Source: Planctomycetota bacterium (lineage in GTDB: Bacteria; Planctomycetota; UBA1135; UBA2386). Taken from it: DNA of 18,772 nt. Positions 7,519-15,526 of the stretch are shown here, piece by piece. The number at the start of each line of letters is the position of its first letter. Within the stretch, counting starts at the first letter, position 1. The translations under genes and the position numbers were made by a program. Under the pieces are notes generated by a model. The model was not told the DNA's origin. It did not search any database and worked only from the letters and a program-made list of their open reading frames with translations. Location of the stretch: the NCBI GenBank assembly GCA_020425885.1, contig JAGQRA010000552.1, positions 1-18,772 of the forward strand, written 5' to 3'.

Positions 7519-8729
7519 CACCGCACCTCCAGTCGGGCGTGCAGGAAGCCGCCCTGGTCGAGCGCCTGGAAGACGGCGACGAGCTGGACCGGCGTCAGCC
7601 CGAGCGCCTCGAGGTTCTGCAGCAGATCGGCGACCGTGGCGCCGCCGCCGACCTTCTTCAGCGCGCTGCTCTGGTTGTTGACCTCGACCCTGGTGCTGCC
7701 GATGCGCGCGGTCTCGCCCTGCGACAGCGGGCTGGGCTGGGAGACGGCCTCGTCCTCGACGATCGAGATCGTCAGTTCGCTGAGACCGACGACGCACGGG
7801 CTGATCAGCACGCCTTCGCCGGCGAGCACGGTGCCGCTGGTCTGGTCGATCGTGACCTTGGCCGGGTTCTCGACCGGCACGCGGACGTTGCCGACCAGGT
7901 TGAGGATGCGGATCGCGTTCTGATCGCTGCGTTCGTCCTCGGCCATCTCGATCCGCACCAGCGAGGTGTCGACCGCAGTCACCACGGCGTGGCTGCCGTC
8001 GAGCGCGGTGTCGATGCCCTGCGCGACCGAGGCCGCGTTGAACGGGCTCGGGTTGAGCAGGCGCAGCTCGAGGGCGCCGGACTCGCTGAAGAACGAGGAC
8101 CGCGACTCGCGGACGACGAGGCCGCCGCCCTGCAGCCAGGCCGTGGCCGACGGGTTCTTCTTGACCGCCGCGCTCTGCCCCTTGGCGACGTAGCCGGCGA
8201 CGATCAGCGGGCCGCTGGCGACGACATAGGTCTGATCGTCGACGCCCTTCAATTCGCAGCGCAGCAGCTCGCCGCCGCGCAGCGACTGGGCGTCGGTCAT
8301 GACCTCGCACTTGACGTCGATGGCCTGCCCCTCCTTGGCGAACGGCGGCAGGTCACAGGTCACGGTGACCAGCGTCGTCGTGCCGCCGACGACATCGGCG
8401 ATGGACAGGTTGAGGCCGAGCTTGCGCACCAGGTTCAGCAGGGCCTGTCGCGTGCCGCGATCGCTCGATCCGGTCGCGGCCAGGCCGGTCACGATGCCGA
8501 TGCCGACCAGCTTGTGCGGCATCGTGTTGTGCAGCTGCGTGATGTTGCGGATGCGCGGCGACAGCACCGTCTCGCCGAGCCCGTTGAGCACGATCGCCTG
8601 GCGGGGCGGCGAGAGCGGGGCGGTGGCGGTCGGCGCCGGCGGCGTTGCCGCCTGGCCCGGGGTCGCCTGGTTCTGGGCGGACGCGGTCGCCAGGACGGAC
8701 GCGATGACGAACGATGAGGTGAAACGCAT
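7518..8729 (-). CDS. flgI: Flagellar P-ring protein
   Basis: FlgI is secreted to the periplasm and assembles the P ring around the distal rod in the peptidoglycan layer. The 403-aa sequence opens with a Sec signal peptide (MRFTSSFVIASVLATASA, probable cleavage before QNQ) and a Pro/Ala-rich linker. The family core begins with RIRNITQLHNTMPHKLVGIG and IVTGLAATGSSDRGTRQALL, and continues with SIADVVGGTTTLVTVTCDLP and SLRGGELLRCELKGVDDQTY. It ends with ATVADLLQNLEALGLTPVQL, as FlgI proteins do. GAGG lies about 8 nt before the ATG. It follows flgH by 10 nt. The family call is secure. Confidence 0.97.
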   Translation of the reverse strand: MRFTSSFVIASVLATASAQNQATPGQAATPPAPTATAPLSPPRQAIVLNGLGETVLSPRIRNITQLHNTMPHKLVGIGIVTGLAATGSSDRGTRQALLNLVRKLGLNLSIADVVGGTTTLVTVTCDLPPFAKEGQAIDVKCEVMTDAQSLRGGELLRCELKGVDDQTYVVASGPLIVAGYVAKGQSAAVKKNPSATAWLQGGGLVVRESRSSFFSESGALELRLLNPSPFNAASVAQGIDTALDGSHAVVTAVDTSLVRIEMAEDERSDQNAIRILNLVGNVRVPVENPAKVTIDQTSGTVLAGEGVLISPCVVGLSELTISIVEDEAVSQPSPLSQGETARIGSTRVEVNNQSSALKKVGGGATVADLLQNLEALGLTPVQLVAVFQALDQGGFLHARLEVR

Positions 8730-8739
8730 TGGTGGATCC

Positions 8740-9378
8740 TCAGAACGGCCAGACGACCCAGAACAACGTGTCGAACATCTTCCCCACCGGTCCGCGCGTC
8801 ACCTGACGCGTGTTGCCGCCTTCGCCGGTGATCGCGATCCTGGCGTCGGCGACCTGCGCGCTGCTGACGGTGTTGTTGGGCGTCACGTCGAGCGCGCGGA
8901 CGAGGCCGCTGATCTTGAGCGTGCGGGTCTCGTCGTTGACGGTGACCTGACGCGTGCCCGCGACCACGAGATTGCCGTTGGGCTGCACGTCGACGACCAC
9001 GACCGCGATGCTCGCGCGCACGTCGGAGCCCGAGTTCTGCTTGGCCTCGCCGTTGAAGTCGGACTCCTTGCGGATGTCGAACTTCGGCAGCGAGTTCGCC
9101 AGGAACGTCTTGTCGCTGAGCGAGTACGACTCCAGTCGGGCCGCCAGCGAGGTGTCGTTGCGGCGTTCGACCTTCTCCTCGTTCTTGACGCTGTGCTGCT
9201 CCTGGATGGAGACGGTGAGGATGTCGCCGATGTTGCGGGCGCGCGGATCGGAGATGATCGAGATCGCGCTGCCCGAACGGACGTATGGATTCTGCGCCGT
9301 CGCCGGGGCGAGGACCGCGGTCAGGATCAGGAGGACCGGGACGACCCGGTCGGAACGGAGTGGCGTGAGGAAGGTCAT
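8740..9378 (-). CDS. flgH: Flagellar L-ring protein, without the lipobox cysteine
   Basis: FlgH forms the L ring in the outer membrane. The 212-aa protein has the family core: RARNIGDILTVSIQEQHSVK (about 47-66), a central region with LPKFDIRKESDFNGEAKQNS, VQPNGNLVVAGTRQVTVNDE, and LVRALDVTPNNTVSSAQVAD near the C-terminus. It ends GPVGKMFDTLFWVVWPF, the usual hydrophobic FlgH tail. The N-terminus is a signal peptide (VVPVLLILTAVLAPATA|QNP) that looks like a signal peptidase I site. Characterised FlgH proteins are usually lipoproteins with a cysteine after the signal; this protein has no cysteine anywhere. The ribosome binding site is weak (TGAG about 10 nt upstream). It lies 11 nt after flgA. 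Confidence 0.95.
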   Translation of the reverse strand: MTFLTPLRSDRVVPVLLILTAVLAPATAQNPYVRSGSAISIISDPRARNIGDILTVSIQEQHSVKNEEKVERRNDTSLAARLESYSLSDKTFLANSLPKFDIRKESDFNGEAKQNSGSDVRASIAVVVVDVQPNGNLVVAGTRQVTVNDETRTLKISGLVRALDVTPNNTVSSAQVADARIAITGEGGNTRQVTRGPVGKMFDTLFWVVWPF

Positions 9379-9389
9379 CGGTGGCGGTC

Positions 9390-10367
9390 TCAGTTGTGGA
9401 TGATCACGAGTCCGGGAGCGGCGACGACGCCGGTCAGCGATCCGCGGGACTGCATGTTGGTCAGCGTGATACGCTCGCCCATCGGCGCGTCGTGGTTGGC
9501 CATCGCCTTGGCGGTGACCTTGACGCGGCCCTTGGTCAGCACGACCGTGACGATGTCGCCGCGGTGGATCACGGCCGGCGGCTGGATGTCGCCGAGCGTG
9601 ATGCGCGAGTTCGACTGCAGGTTGCGCGCGGCCTCCATGCCGAGCACGTTCTCGAAGCGGGCCAGATAGAGGCCGGTGGCCTGGGCCAGCGGCTCGCGCG
9701 CGATCGTCAGGTTCTGCGGGCCCAGCGCGGTGCCCTTGCGGATGACGCCGACGGTCTTCAGCAGCATCTGGTAGCGCTGCAGCTTGAACTGGATCGGGAT
9801 GTTGATGCAGCGCTGGCCGTCGACGAGGACCTCGACGTCGACGACGGCCGAGGACGGCGCGGTGCGTCCGGTGCGGACGCGGGCGATGAGCTCGCGGCGG
9901 ATGCGCCCCGGCGGCGCGTCGTAGCGGCGCATCCGGGTCGGCGCCTCGATCTCGACATCGCCGCCCTCGACGGTGAGCAGGGCCTGCAGCGCCGCGCTGG
10001 CGGTCTCGAGCAGCTCGGTGGTCGGGATCTCGCTGCGCACCGGCTGCACGACGATCTCGTTCGGACCCGCGAACGTCAGCTTGCCGACGTCGTGGCCGGC
10101 GGCGGCCAGGGCCTGCACGATCTCGGCGCGGGTGATGGTGCGGGCGTGCCCGCTCGAAGGTGTGGGGGCGAAGACGATGTTGCCGATCTCGAGCGTGTGG
10201 CCGTTGATCGGCGTGATGTCGCACAGCTCGCTGATGCGGACGTCGTTGCCGCGGATGATGGCGCCGGTGCGGATCCGCACCTCGACCTCGTCGCCGCCGA
10301 CGGCGCCACGCTCGCCACCGCCGAACACGGTCGCCAGGCACAGGGTGATGGTTGCCAGGTCAGTCAT
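9390..10367 (-). CDS. flgA: Flagellar P-ring assembly chaperone
   Basis: FlgA is the periplasmic chaperone needed for FlgI to polymerise into the P ring. The 325-aa protein has an N-terminal FlgA domain and the C-terminal SAF-type domain typical of the family: GVIRKGTALGPQNLTIAREP, ARNLQSNSRITLGDIQPPAV, IHRGDIVTVVLTKGRVKVTA, and the end MQSRGSLTGVVAAPGLVIIH. It is longer than the enterobacterial protein (about 219 aa), as in many other phyla. Export to the periplasm is expected, but the N-terminus (MTDLATITLCLATVFGGGER) has only a short hydrophobic stretch and no basic n-region. The start itself is well supported by AAGGAG about 7 nt upstream. It lies between flgG and flgH. Confidence 0.94.
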   Translation of the reverse strand: MTDLATITLCLATVFGGGERGAVGGDEVEVRIRTGAIIRGNDVRISELCDITPINGHTLEIGNIVFAPTPSSGHARTITRAEIVQALAAAGHDVGKLTFAGPNEIVVQPVRSEIPTTELLETASAALQALLTVEGGDVEIEAPTRMRRYDAPPGRIRRELIARVRTGRTAPSSAVVDVEVLVDGQRCINIPIQFKLQRYQMLLKTVGVIRKGTALGPQNLTIAREPLAQATGLYLARFENVLGMEAARNLQSNSRITLGDIQPPAVIHRGDIVTVVLTKGRVKVTAKAMANHDAPMGERITLTNMQSRGSLTGVVAAPGLVIIHN

Positions 10368-10400
10368 GACTCTCTCCTTCCGATCGGGGTCTGCGGCGCG

Positions 10401-11195
10401 CTACCGCACGATGTTGGTGGCCGTCGACAGCATCTGGTCGCTGGCCTGGATGGCGCGGCTGTTCACCTCGTAGGCGCGCTGCGCGACGATGAGATTGACC
10501 AGCTCGTTGACGATCTGGACGTTCGACCGCTCGATGAAGCCCTGCTTGAGCAGGCCGAGGCCGGTCAGTCCGGGCTGGCCGGTGAGCGGCGCGCCCGAGG
10601 CCTCGGTCGGTCGTACGACGTTGGCGCCGACGGCGAGCATGCCCGATGGATTGATGAAGCGGTGCAGCGTCAGCTGCCCGAACACGGTCGCGGTGTCCGG
10701 GCTGCCGGCGGTGCGGCCGCTGACCCGACCGGTGGGATCGATCGAGATCTCGAGCGTATCGCTCGGCACCGTGATCTCCGGCAGCAGCGTGTTGCCCGAG
10801 CCGGTCACGAGCTTGCCGTCGGCGTTGAGCTGGAAGCCGCCGTCGCGGGTGTAGCCGACGTTGCCGTCCGGCAGCGTTACGGCGAAGAAGCCCTCGCCGT
10901 CGATGGCGACGTCGAGGGTGCGTTCGGTGATCTCGAGCGTGCCGGTCGTGAACACCTTGGTGGTGCCGTTGAGTCGGGTGCCGGAGCCGATCTGCGTGCC
11001 GATCGGGGCCGGGCTGTCGCCGGCGCCGCGGGCGAGGCCGGGCGACTGCAGGGTCACGTAGAAGAGGTCTTCGAAGGACGCCTGCGACTTCTTGAAGCCG
11101 GCCGTGTTCACGTTCGCGATGTTGTTCGCGATCATGTCGACCATGGTCTGCTGGGCCTTCATGCCCGTAGCGGTCGTGTAGAGGGACTTGAGCAT
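10401..11195 (-). CDS. flgG: Flagellar distal rod protein
   Basis: FlgG forms the distal rod. The 264-aa length is standard. It begins MLKSLYTTATGMKAQQTMVD, followed by NNIANVNTAGFKKSQASFED, the rod-protein motif in FlgG form. LDVAIDGEGFFAVTLPDG lies near residue 95. It ends with GFIERSNVQIVNELVNLIVA, QRAYEVNSRAIQASDQML and TATNIVR, the conserved FlgG C-terminus. It starts 7 nt after the flgF stop; the AGGTAG at the end of flgF is the nearest Shine-Dalgarno-like sequence, about 8 nt before the ATG. The flgA gene follows after 33 nt. Confidence 0.97.
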   Translation of the reverse strand: MLKSLYTTATGMKAQQTMVDMIANNIANVNTAGFKKSQASFEDLFYVTLQSPGLARGAGDSPAPIGTQIGSGTRLNGTTKVFTTGTLEITERTLDVAIDGEGFFAVTLPDGNVGYTRDGGFQLNADGKLVTGSGNTLLPEITVPSDTLEISIDPTGRVSGRTAGSPDTATVFGQLTLHRFINPSGMLAVGANVVRPTEASGAPLTGQPGLTGLGLLKQGFIERSNVQIVNELVNLIVAQRAYEVNSRAIQASDQMLSTATNIVR

Positions 11196-11202
11196 CGGCT
11201 GA

Positions 11203-11943
11203 CTACCTGAGGATGTTGGTGATGATGTTCTCTTGCAGGCGGCTGCTGCTGGTCAGCGCCTTCTGGGTGGCCGCGAAGCTGCGCTCCACGGTGATCATGG
11301 CGACGAGCTCCTGCAGGGCGTCGACGTTGCTGCCTTCGAGGAAGCCCTGCTGCAGGCCGTCGCCGGCCGGCCTGCCGACCTGGCCGGTCGGGTCGCGGTA
11401 GAGGCCGCGGCCGATCGGCTGCAGCGCGTGGTCGTCGTCGAGCGTGACCAGGCTCAGCGGTCCCCAGGTCTGGCCGGAGACCGGATCCTGGATCGAGCCG
11501 TTCGGCGAGATCGTGAGTTCGGCCGGGGCCGCGTCGCCGGCGCCGAGCTGGATCGGCTGCAGGCCCTGATCGAGCAACCGCAGACCGTCGCGCGAGACCA
11601 GGAAGCCGTCCTTGTCGATCTGCAGCTGGCCGTTGCGGGTGTAGAAGTTCTCGCCGTCGGCATTCTGCACCCGCAGCCAGAAGTCGCCGTCGATGGCGAC
11701 GTCGAAGCGGTTGCCGGTCTCGCGCGAGATGCCGCGACCGAAGTCGGTCTGCTCGCGGAAGTCGATCGACGGCAGCTGCTGATCGAGCAACGTGCGGAAG
11801 TCGTGCCCGGTCTGCTCGGCGTAGGCGACGCGCCGCTTGTAGCTCGAGGTGTCGACGTTGGCCAGGTTGTTGGCGATCGCCGCCTGCCGTTCGGCGAGGT
11901 ACGAGAGGCCGCGGATCAGGATGGACTCGCTGTAGTTCGTCAC
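11203..11943 (-). CDS. flgF: Flagellar rod protein FlgF, GTG start
   Basis: FlgF is a minor proximal/distal rod protein of the FlgE/F/G family. The 246-aa sequence has an N-terminal ILIRGLSYLAERQAAIANNL and ANVDTSSYKRRVAYAEQ, the central FDVAIDGDFWLRVQNADGEN (about 80-99) and the C-terminal FLEGSNVDALQELVAMITVE, then RSFAATQKALTSSSRLQEN. It resembles FlgG but is more divergent at the central VAIDG segment, so FlgF is preferred. The initiation codon is GTG at 11943: no ATG lies near, and the GTG is 2 nt after the flgE stop, with GAGGTAG directly upstream. Gene order flgE-flgF-flgG is consistent. Confidence 0.92.
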   Translation of the reverse strand: MTNYSESILIRGLSYLAERQAAIANNLANVDTSSYKRRVAYAEQTGHDFRTLLDQQLPSIDFREQTDFGRGISRETGNRFDVAIDGDFWLRVQNADGENFYTRNGQLQIDKDGFLVSRDGLRLLDQGLQPIQLGAGDAAPAELTISPNGSIQDPVSGQTWGPLSLVTLDDDHALQPIGRGLYRDPTGQVGRPAGDGLQQGFLEGSNVDALQELVAMITVERSFAATQKALTSSSRLQENIITNILR

Positions 11944-11953
11944 CGCTACCTCA
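11941..11953 (-). promoter_or_regulatory. Ribosome binding site overlapping the flgE stop, deciding the GTG start of flgF
   Basis: On the coding strand, the last sense codon and stop of flgE (AGG-TAG), preceded by GTG, make a GAGGTAG purine motif. CG and the GTG initiation codon of flgF follow. With no nearby ATG, this fixes the flgF start and implies coupled translation. Confidence 0.7.
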
Positions 11954-13922
11954 CGATGTTCATCAGCTCGGCCAGGATCTCGTCGGTCGTGGTGATGACA
12001 CGCGAGTTGGCCTGGAAGCCGCGTTGCGCCTCGATCAGGTTGACGAACTCGCGGGCGATGTCGACGTTGCTGTTCTCGAGCTGACCGGCGCGGATCGTGC
12101 CGGCGCCGGCCGCGCCGGCCGTGGTCGAGATCGCATCGCCCGAGTTCGGCGACTCGACGAACATGGTGTCGCCGACCTTGAGCAGGCCGCCCTCGTTGCT
12201 GAACATCGTGACACGCAGCGTGTCAAGGACCTGGCTCTGGCCATTGGTGTAGTAGCCGACGAGCTCGCCCTGGGTATTGAAGCCGGGACTGAGCAGGGTG
12301 CCCGAGGTGTAGCCGTCCTGGTCGACCGCGGCGACGGTGGCGGCGTTGCCGAGCATCGCGATGCCGTCGAACTGCCCGGACGAGCCGAGGTCGACGCCGA
12401 CGGTCTGGGCCTGGTTGATGCCGTTCCAGGTGAATTGCAGGCTGTTGGCGCCGCCGCCGATGACGCTGAACGAGCCGTTGTTGTTGAACCGGATCTGACC
12501 GATCGAGCCCTGGTTGATGACGCCCTCGGCCGGGTCGATGTCGGCCGCGAGGTCCCAGCTCGTGGTGTCGGTCTCGGAGCGGGTGAAGGTCAGCGTCACC
12601 GGATGGGTCCGACCCTGGGAGTCGACGACGTCGATCGAGGTCACGGCGGTGTCGGGGCCGGTGCCTTCCTGCGCGACCTGGAAGTCGGACCAGACGTTGC
12701 CGCCGGTGCTGCCCTGCGCGTCGCTGATGCGCAGGCTCATCGTGGCTTCGCCCGTGGTCGTCGAGATCAGCCGGATGTTGCCGTCCTGGGTCAGCTCCGC
12801 GGTCGCGACCGGAGTCGTCTGGCCGGCGTTGACGGTGGTGTTGATGAAGTTGACCAGATCGTTGAGGGTGGTGCCGTCGGTGCCGTAGACGAAGGTGTCC
12901 GAGAACAGTCCGCCCGCAGGGTTGGTGCCGCTGATCGTGATGCCGTCGACGCCGCTGACATAGGGCGCCGTGCGTGAGGTCAGACTGTTGAGGCTGGTTC
13001 CCGGCGTCGCCGTGGTCTGGGTGCCGTGCGCGAGCGCGGCATCGAGTCCGAGGGCGGTGAGCAGGCCGGCCGAGCCGGTGCCGTTGTCGAACTTCAGCGA
13101 CGCGTTGTCGCCGAGTCGCACGGTGTCGAACTGCAACGTGCCCGACACGTCGTTGGCCGTGACCAGCAGGTTGGGGTCGAGGCCGGCGGCCGTGAATCGC
13201 GCGGCGATGGTCGACGGGCTGACGAACCCGGTCGGCAGCGACACCGAGACCTGTGCCTGGCCGTTGAGCGAGACCAGCAGGACCGGGTTGGCGATGCCGC
13301 TGAGGTCGAACTGGTTGTTGCCCGGTCCGGCCGAGGCCGTGGTCGATTTGGTCGCCGCCGTGCCGGCCAGGAAGGTGTCTTCCGAGGCGACGATTTCGGC
13401 CAGCGGACCGCCGACCTCGGCCGGCAGGTTGCCCTGGAAGGTGATCGACGTCGAGGCCTGCGCCGGCAACGTGTCGGAGAAGGGCACCTTGATCGAGTTG
13501 CCCGTGCTGTTGACGACGCGCATGCCGGAGCGGGCGTCGACCAGGGTGCGGTCGGCGTCGATCGTGAACGAGCCGACGCGCGAGTAGAAGGTCTGCACGC
13601 CGTCGCTGAGCGTGAAGAAGCCGCGGCCCTGCAGCGCGACGTCGGGCCAGCGACCGGTGTCCTGGAACGTGCCCTGGTTGAGGTCGGTGTCGACCGTGGC
13701 CATGATCGCGCCGTGACCGATCTGCAGCGGGTTGATGCCGCCGAAGTTGCCGCTCGGGCCGGAACCCGAACGCACGGTGAAGCTCAGCAGGTCGCTGAAC
13801 GTCGCCCGCGAGCCGCGGAAGCCGGGCGTGCTGACGTTGGCGAGGTTGTTGCCGATGACGTCGATGTAGGTCTGGTGGACGCGCAGGCCCGACAGGCCGG
13901 TGAACAGTGCGGTGCTGACCAT
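11946..13922 (-). CDS. flgE: Flagellar hook protein, enlarged
   Basis: FlgE polymerises into the hook. The 658-aa protein is far longer than the enterobacterial 402 aa. The ends are canonical: MVSTALFTGLSGLRVHQTYI and GNNLANVSTPGFRGSRATFS, then VALQGRGFFTLSDG (about 95-108); the C-terminus has AGQLENSNVDIAREFVNLIE, QRGFQANSRVITTTDEI and ELMNIVR. The extra mass is a Gly/Thr/Ser-rich beta region from about residue 165 to 560. It includes a flagellin-IN-like segment at about 205-293, starting FDLSG, and a segment typical of FlgE/FlgG hook domains near 430-520. No cysteine is seen, so the cysteine-dependent lysinoalanine cross-linking known in spirochaete hooks is not expected. The ATG at 13922 has only a weak upstream purine stretch (AAGAGAA). 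It follows flgD by 71 nt, the largest gap within the operon. Confidence 0.96.
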   Translation of the reverse strand: MVSTALFTGLSGLRVHQTYIDVIGNNLANVSTPGFRGSRATFSDLLSFTVRSGSGPSGNFGGINPLQIGHGAIMATVDTDLNQGTFQDTGRWPDVALQGRGFFTLSDGVQTFYSRVGSFTIDADRTLVDARSGMRVVNSTGNSIKVPFSDTLPAQASTSITFQGNLPAEVGGPLAEIVASEDTFLAGTAATKSTTASAGPGNNQFDLSGIANPVLLVSLNGQAQVSVSLPTGFVSPSTIAARFTAAGLDPNLLVTANDVSGTLQFDTVRLGDNASLKFDNGTGSAGLLTALGLDAALAHGTQTTATPGTSLNSLTSRTAPYVSGVDGITISGTNPAGGLFSDTFVYGTDGTTLNDLVNFINTTVNAGQTTPVATAELTQDGNIRLISTTTGEATMSLRISDAQGSTGGNVWSDFQVAQEGTGPDTAVTSIDVVDSQGRTHPVTLTFTRSETDTTSWDLAADIDPAEGVINQGSIGQIRFNNNGSFSVIGGGANSLQFTWNGINQAQTVGVDLGSSGQFDGIAMLGNAATVAAVDQDGYTSGTLLSPGFNTQGELVGYYTNGQSQVLDTLRVTMFSNEGGLLKVGDTMFVESPNSGDAISTTAGAAGAGTIRAGQLENSNVDIAREFVNLIEAQRGFQANSRVITTTDEILAELMNIVR

Positions 13923-13993
13923 GGGTGGCGGTTCTCTTGCTCCGGGAGTGACTGCGGGGGGGCTTCGGTCGTGGTGTCGGCGATGCGGCTCGT

Positions 13994-14443
13994 CTAGGCG
14001 TCGACCTGCGCGATGCCGAGCACCTCGCGGCTGTCGATCTCGCGGTCGTCGTCGAGGCGCAGACGGACGCTGCCTTCCTCGGAGACGTAGACCGACTCGA
14101 CCTTGCCCGAGGCCTCGTGGCCCTGCGCGTCGACGTAGGACACCTCCTTGCCGAGCAGCGCGCTGCTCTGGCTGAGACCCTGCATGCGCGCCAGCACGCC
14201 CTGATAGTCGAGCAGCTTGAGCATGTTGGTGTTGAGGTCCTTCTGCTCCTGCATGTTGGAGTAGCTCGCCATCTGGTTCATGAAGCTCTCGTTGTCGACC
14301 GGCTCCAGCGGCGTCTGGTTGCGGAGCTGCTCGGTCAGCAGCCGCAGGAACGGGTTGTCGCCGTAGCTGGCCTTCTGCGTCGACAGCACGGAGGTGCCGC
14401 CGACGCTGTTCATGGAGGTGATGCTCGAGGTGGCAGTTGGCAT
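13994..14443 (-). CDS. flgD: Flagellar hook capping protein, short form
   Basis: FlgD caps the growing hook so that FlgE subunits can polymerise. The 149-aa protein has the N-terminal core SYGDNPFLRLLTEQLRNQTP, LEPVDNESFMNQMASYS and QEQKDLNTNM (about 26-74). A short Tudor-like segment follows (LLGKEVSYVDAQGHEASGKV, about 97-116, and VRLRLDDDREIDSREVLGIA). It lacks the Ig-like domain found in the enterobacterial protein (about 231 aa) and resembles short FlgD proteins such as those of Bacillus. The start at 14443 is preceded by a purine-rich AGAGAGAGATAG. It lies 16 nt after fliK and before flgE, the expected position. Confidence 0.95.
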   Translation of the reverse strand: MPTATSSITSMNSVGGTSVLSTQKASYGDNPFLRLLTEQLRNQTPLEPVDNESFMNQMASYSNMQEQKDLNTNMLKLLDYQGVLARMQGLSQSSALLGKEVSYVDAQGHEASGKVESVYVSEEGSVRLRLDDDREIDSREVLGIAQVDA

Positions 14444-14459
14444 TGTTCTATCTCTCTCT

Positions 14460-15491
14460 TCAGACCCAGAAATCGAGGCCGTTGGCGTGGATGTAGCCGC
14501 CGCTCCTGGTCGGGCGGACGGCGGGTTGTTCGCTGTCGCCGCCGCCGTCGGCGGCGCGCTCGTCGTCGGTGAGGTCGTTGCGGGCGCCGCCGCCGCGGGC
14601 GTGGATGTCGGCGCTGGCGAGCTCGAGTCCGACGCTGGCCAGCGTCTCGGACAGCTCGGCGAGGTGGCGCTGGATGAGGTCGGCCATGTCGCCGCGTTCG
14701 GCGGCGATCGCCAGCGTCAGGCGGTTGCCGTTCTCGACGACCATGCGCAGGTCGAGCTCGCCGAGATCGGGCGGGTCGAGCCGCATCCGCATCTCGCCGC
14801 CGCCGGCGGTGATCTTCAGCATCAGCTGCTTGAAGATCGACTCGCGCGATTGCTCGAGCATCGCGGCCGTGGCCGTCGGGTTGGTGCGATAGCCGGGCTT
14901 GGCGGCGATGGCGGTGCCACGGTCGCTGCGCGGACCGGCCGCCTCGACACCGCGCAGCAACGCCTCGCCGCCGGTCTTGCCGGCAGCCGCCGGGGTCGCG
15001 GTCGCTTCGACGGCGATCGGGGCGACGATCCGCTGTTGGGCGGCGCGCTCCGTCAGTTCGGCCAGCTCGGCGCGCAGCGGCTCACCGTTGCCCGGCTTGG
15101 AAGAAGTGCGGGGAGAGACGGTTCCTTTGCCTGCAGTTTTCTGCCAGCCCGGCTCTCCCCGGCTCTGTGTCTCGTCTTGATCGCCGCTGGCGGCTTCAGT
15201 GCCGTTCATCAGCGGGCTTGCCCCGGCGTGCATCGCCGTCGGCTCGGCCGACTCAGCTTCGCTTGCCACGGCTTCTTCACCGCCCTCGTCGCCGACCTCG
15301 GCGCTGACGGCGGCGATCTCGTCATCGATGTCGGCGGGCGCCTCGACGACCGGCTGCGGTTCGGGTTCGCGCGGTGCCGTGGCCTCTTCGAGAGCGGTCG
15401 CGAACGCGCCCTCGTCGCCACGCGTCATCCGGGCCGGCGCCGGAATGCGCATGGGGTCTGATTCGACAGTGCCGTGGAACGTGTTGAGCAT
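14460..15491 (-). CDS. fliK: Flagellar hook-length control protein (FliK)
   Basis: FliK measures hook length and switches the export gate from hook to filament substrates. The 343-aa protein has a long disordered N-terminal part rich in Ala, Glu, Pro and Gly (about 1-205). It is followed by the conserved FliK C-terminal domain (about 215-305): ESIFKQLMLKITAGGGEMRM, then RLDPPDLGELDLRMVVENG, with the invariant P-x-x-LG-x-(L/V)-(D/E)-(V/L) core. LIQRHLAELSETLASVGLEL completes the domain. A polar tail of about 40 residues follows. Start ATG 15491 has AAGGA about 9 nt upstream. It is the first gene of the minus-strand operon, directly downstream of the probable sigma-54 promoter, and precedes flgD as in many fliK-flgD-flgE clusters. 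Confidence 0.93.
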   Translation of the reverse strand: MLNTFHGTVESDPMRIPAPARMTRGDEGAFATALEEATAPREPEPQPVVEAPADIDDEIAAVSAEVGDEGGEEAVASEAESAEPTAMHAGASPLMNGTEAASGDQDETQSRGEPGWQKTAGKGTVSPRTSSKPGNGEPLRAELAELTERAAQQRIVAPIAVEATATPAAAGKTGGEALLRGVEAAGPRSDRGTAIAAKPGYRTNPTATAAMLEQSRESIFKQLMLKITAGGGEMRMRLDPPDLGELDLRMVVENGNRLTLAIAAERGDMADLIQRHLAELSETLASVGLELASADIHARGGGARNDLTDDERAADGGGDSEQPAVRPTRSGGYIHANGLDFWV

Positions 15492-15526
15492 CGCTGCGAT
15501 CCTTCGCTTCCTTCTCGCCAGTGAGA

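Noticed and set aside
9381..11210. 609-aa open frame on the plus strand opposite flgA and flgG
   Set aside because: It spans two well-conserved genes on the other strand and reads as repetitive D/G/R/V/H sequence without recognisable motifs.
13044..13310. Hook cross-linking site of the spirochaete type in FlgE
   Set aside because: That chemistry needs a conserved cysteine, and no cysteine is seen in this FlgE.
13923..13993. Internal promoter in the 71-nt flgD-flgE gap
   Set aside because: No sigma-54, sigma-28 or sigma-70 boxes with correct spacing could be found; only a run of seven G and a weak purine stretch are present.
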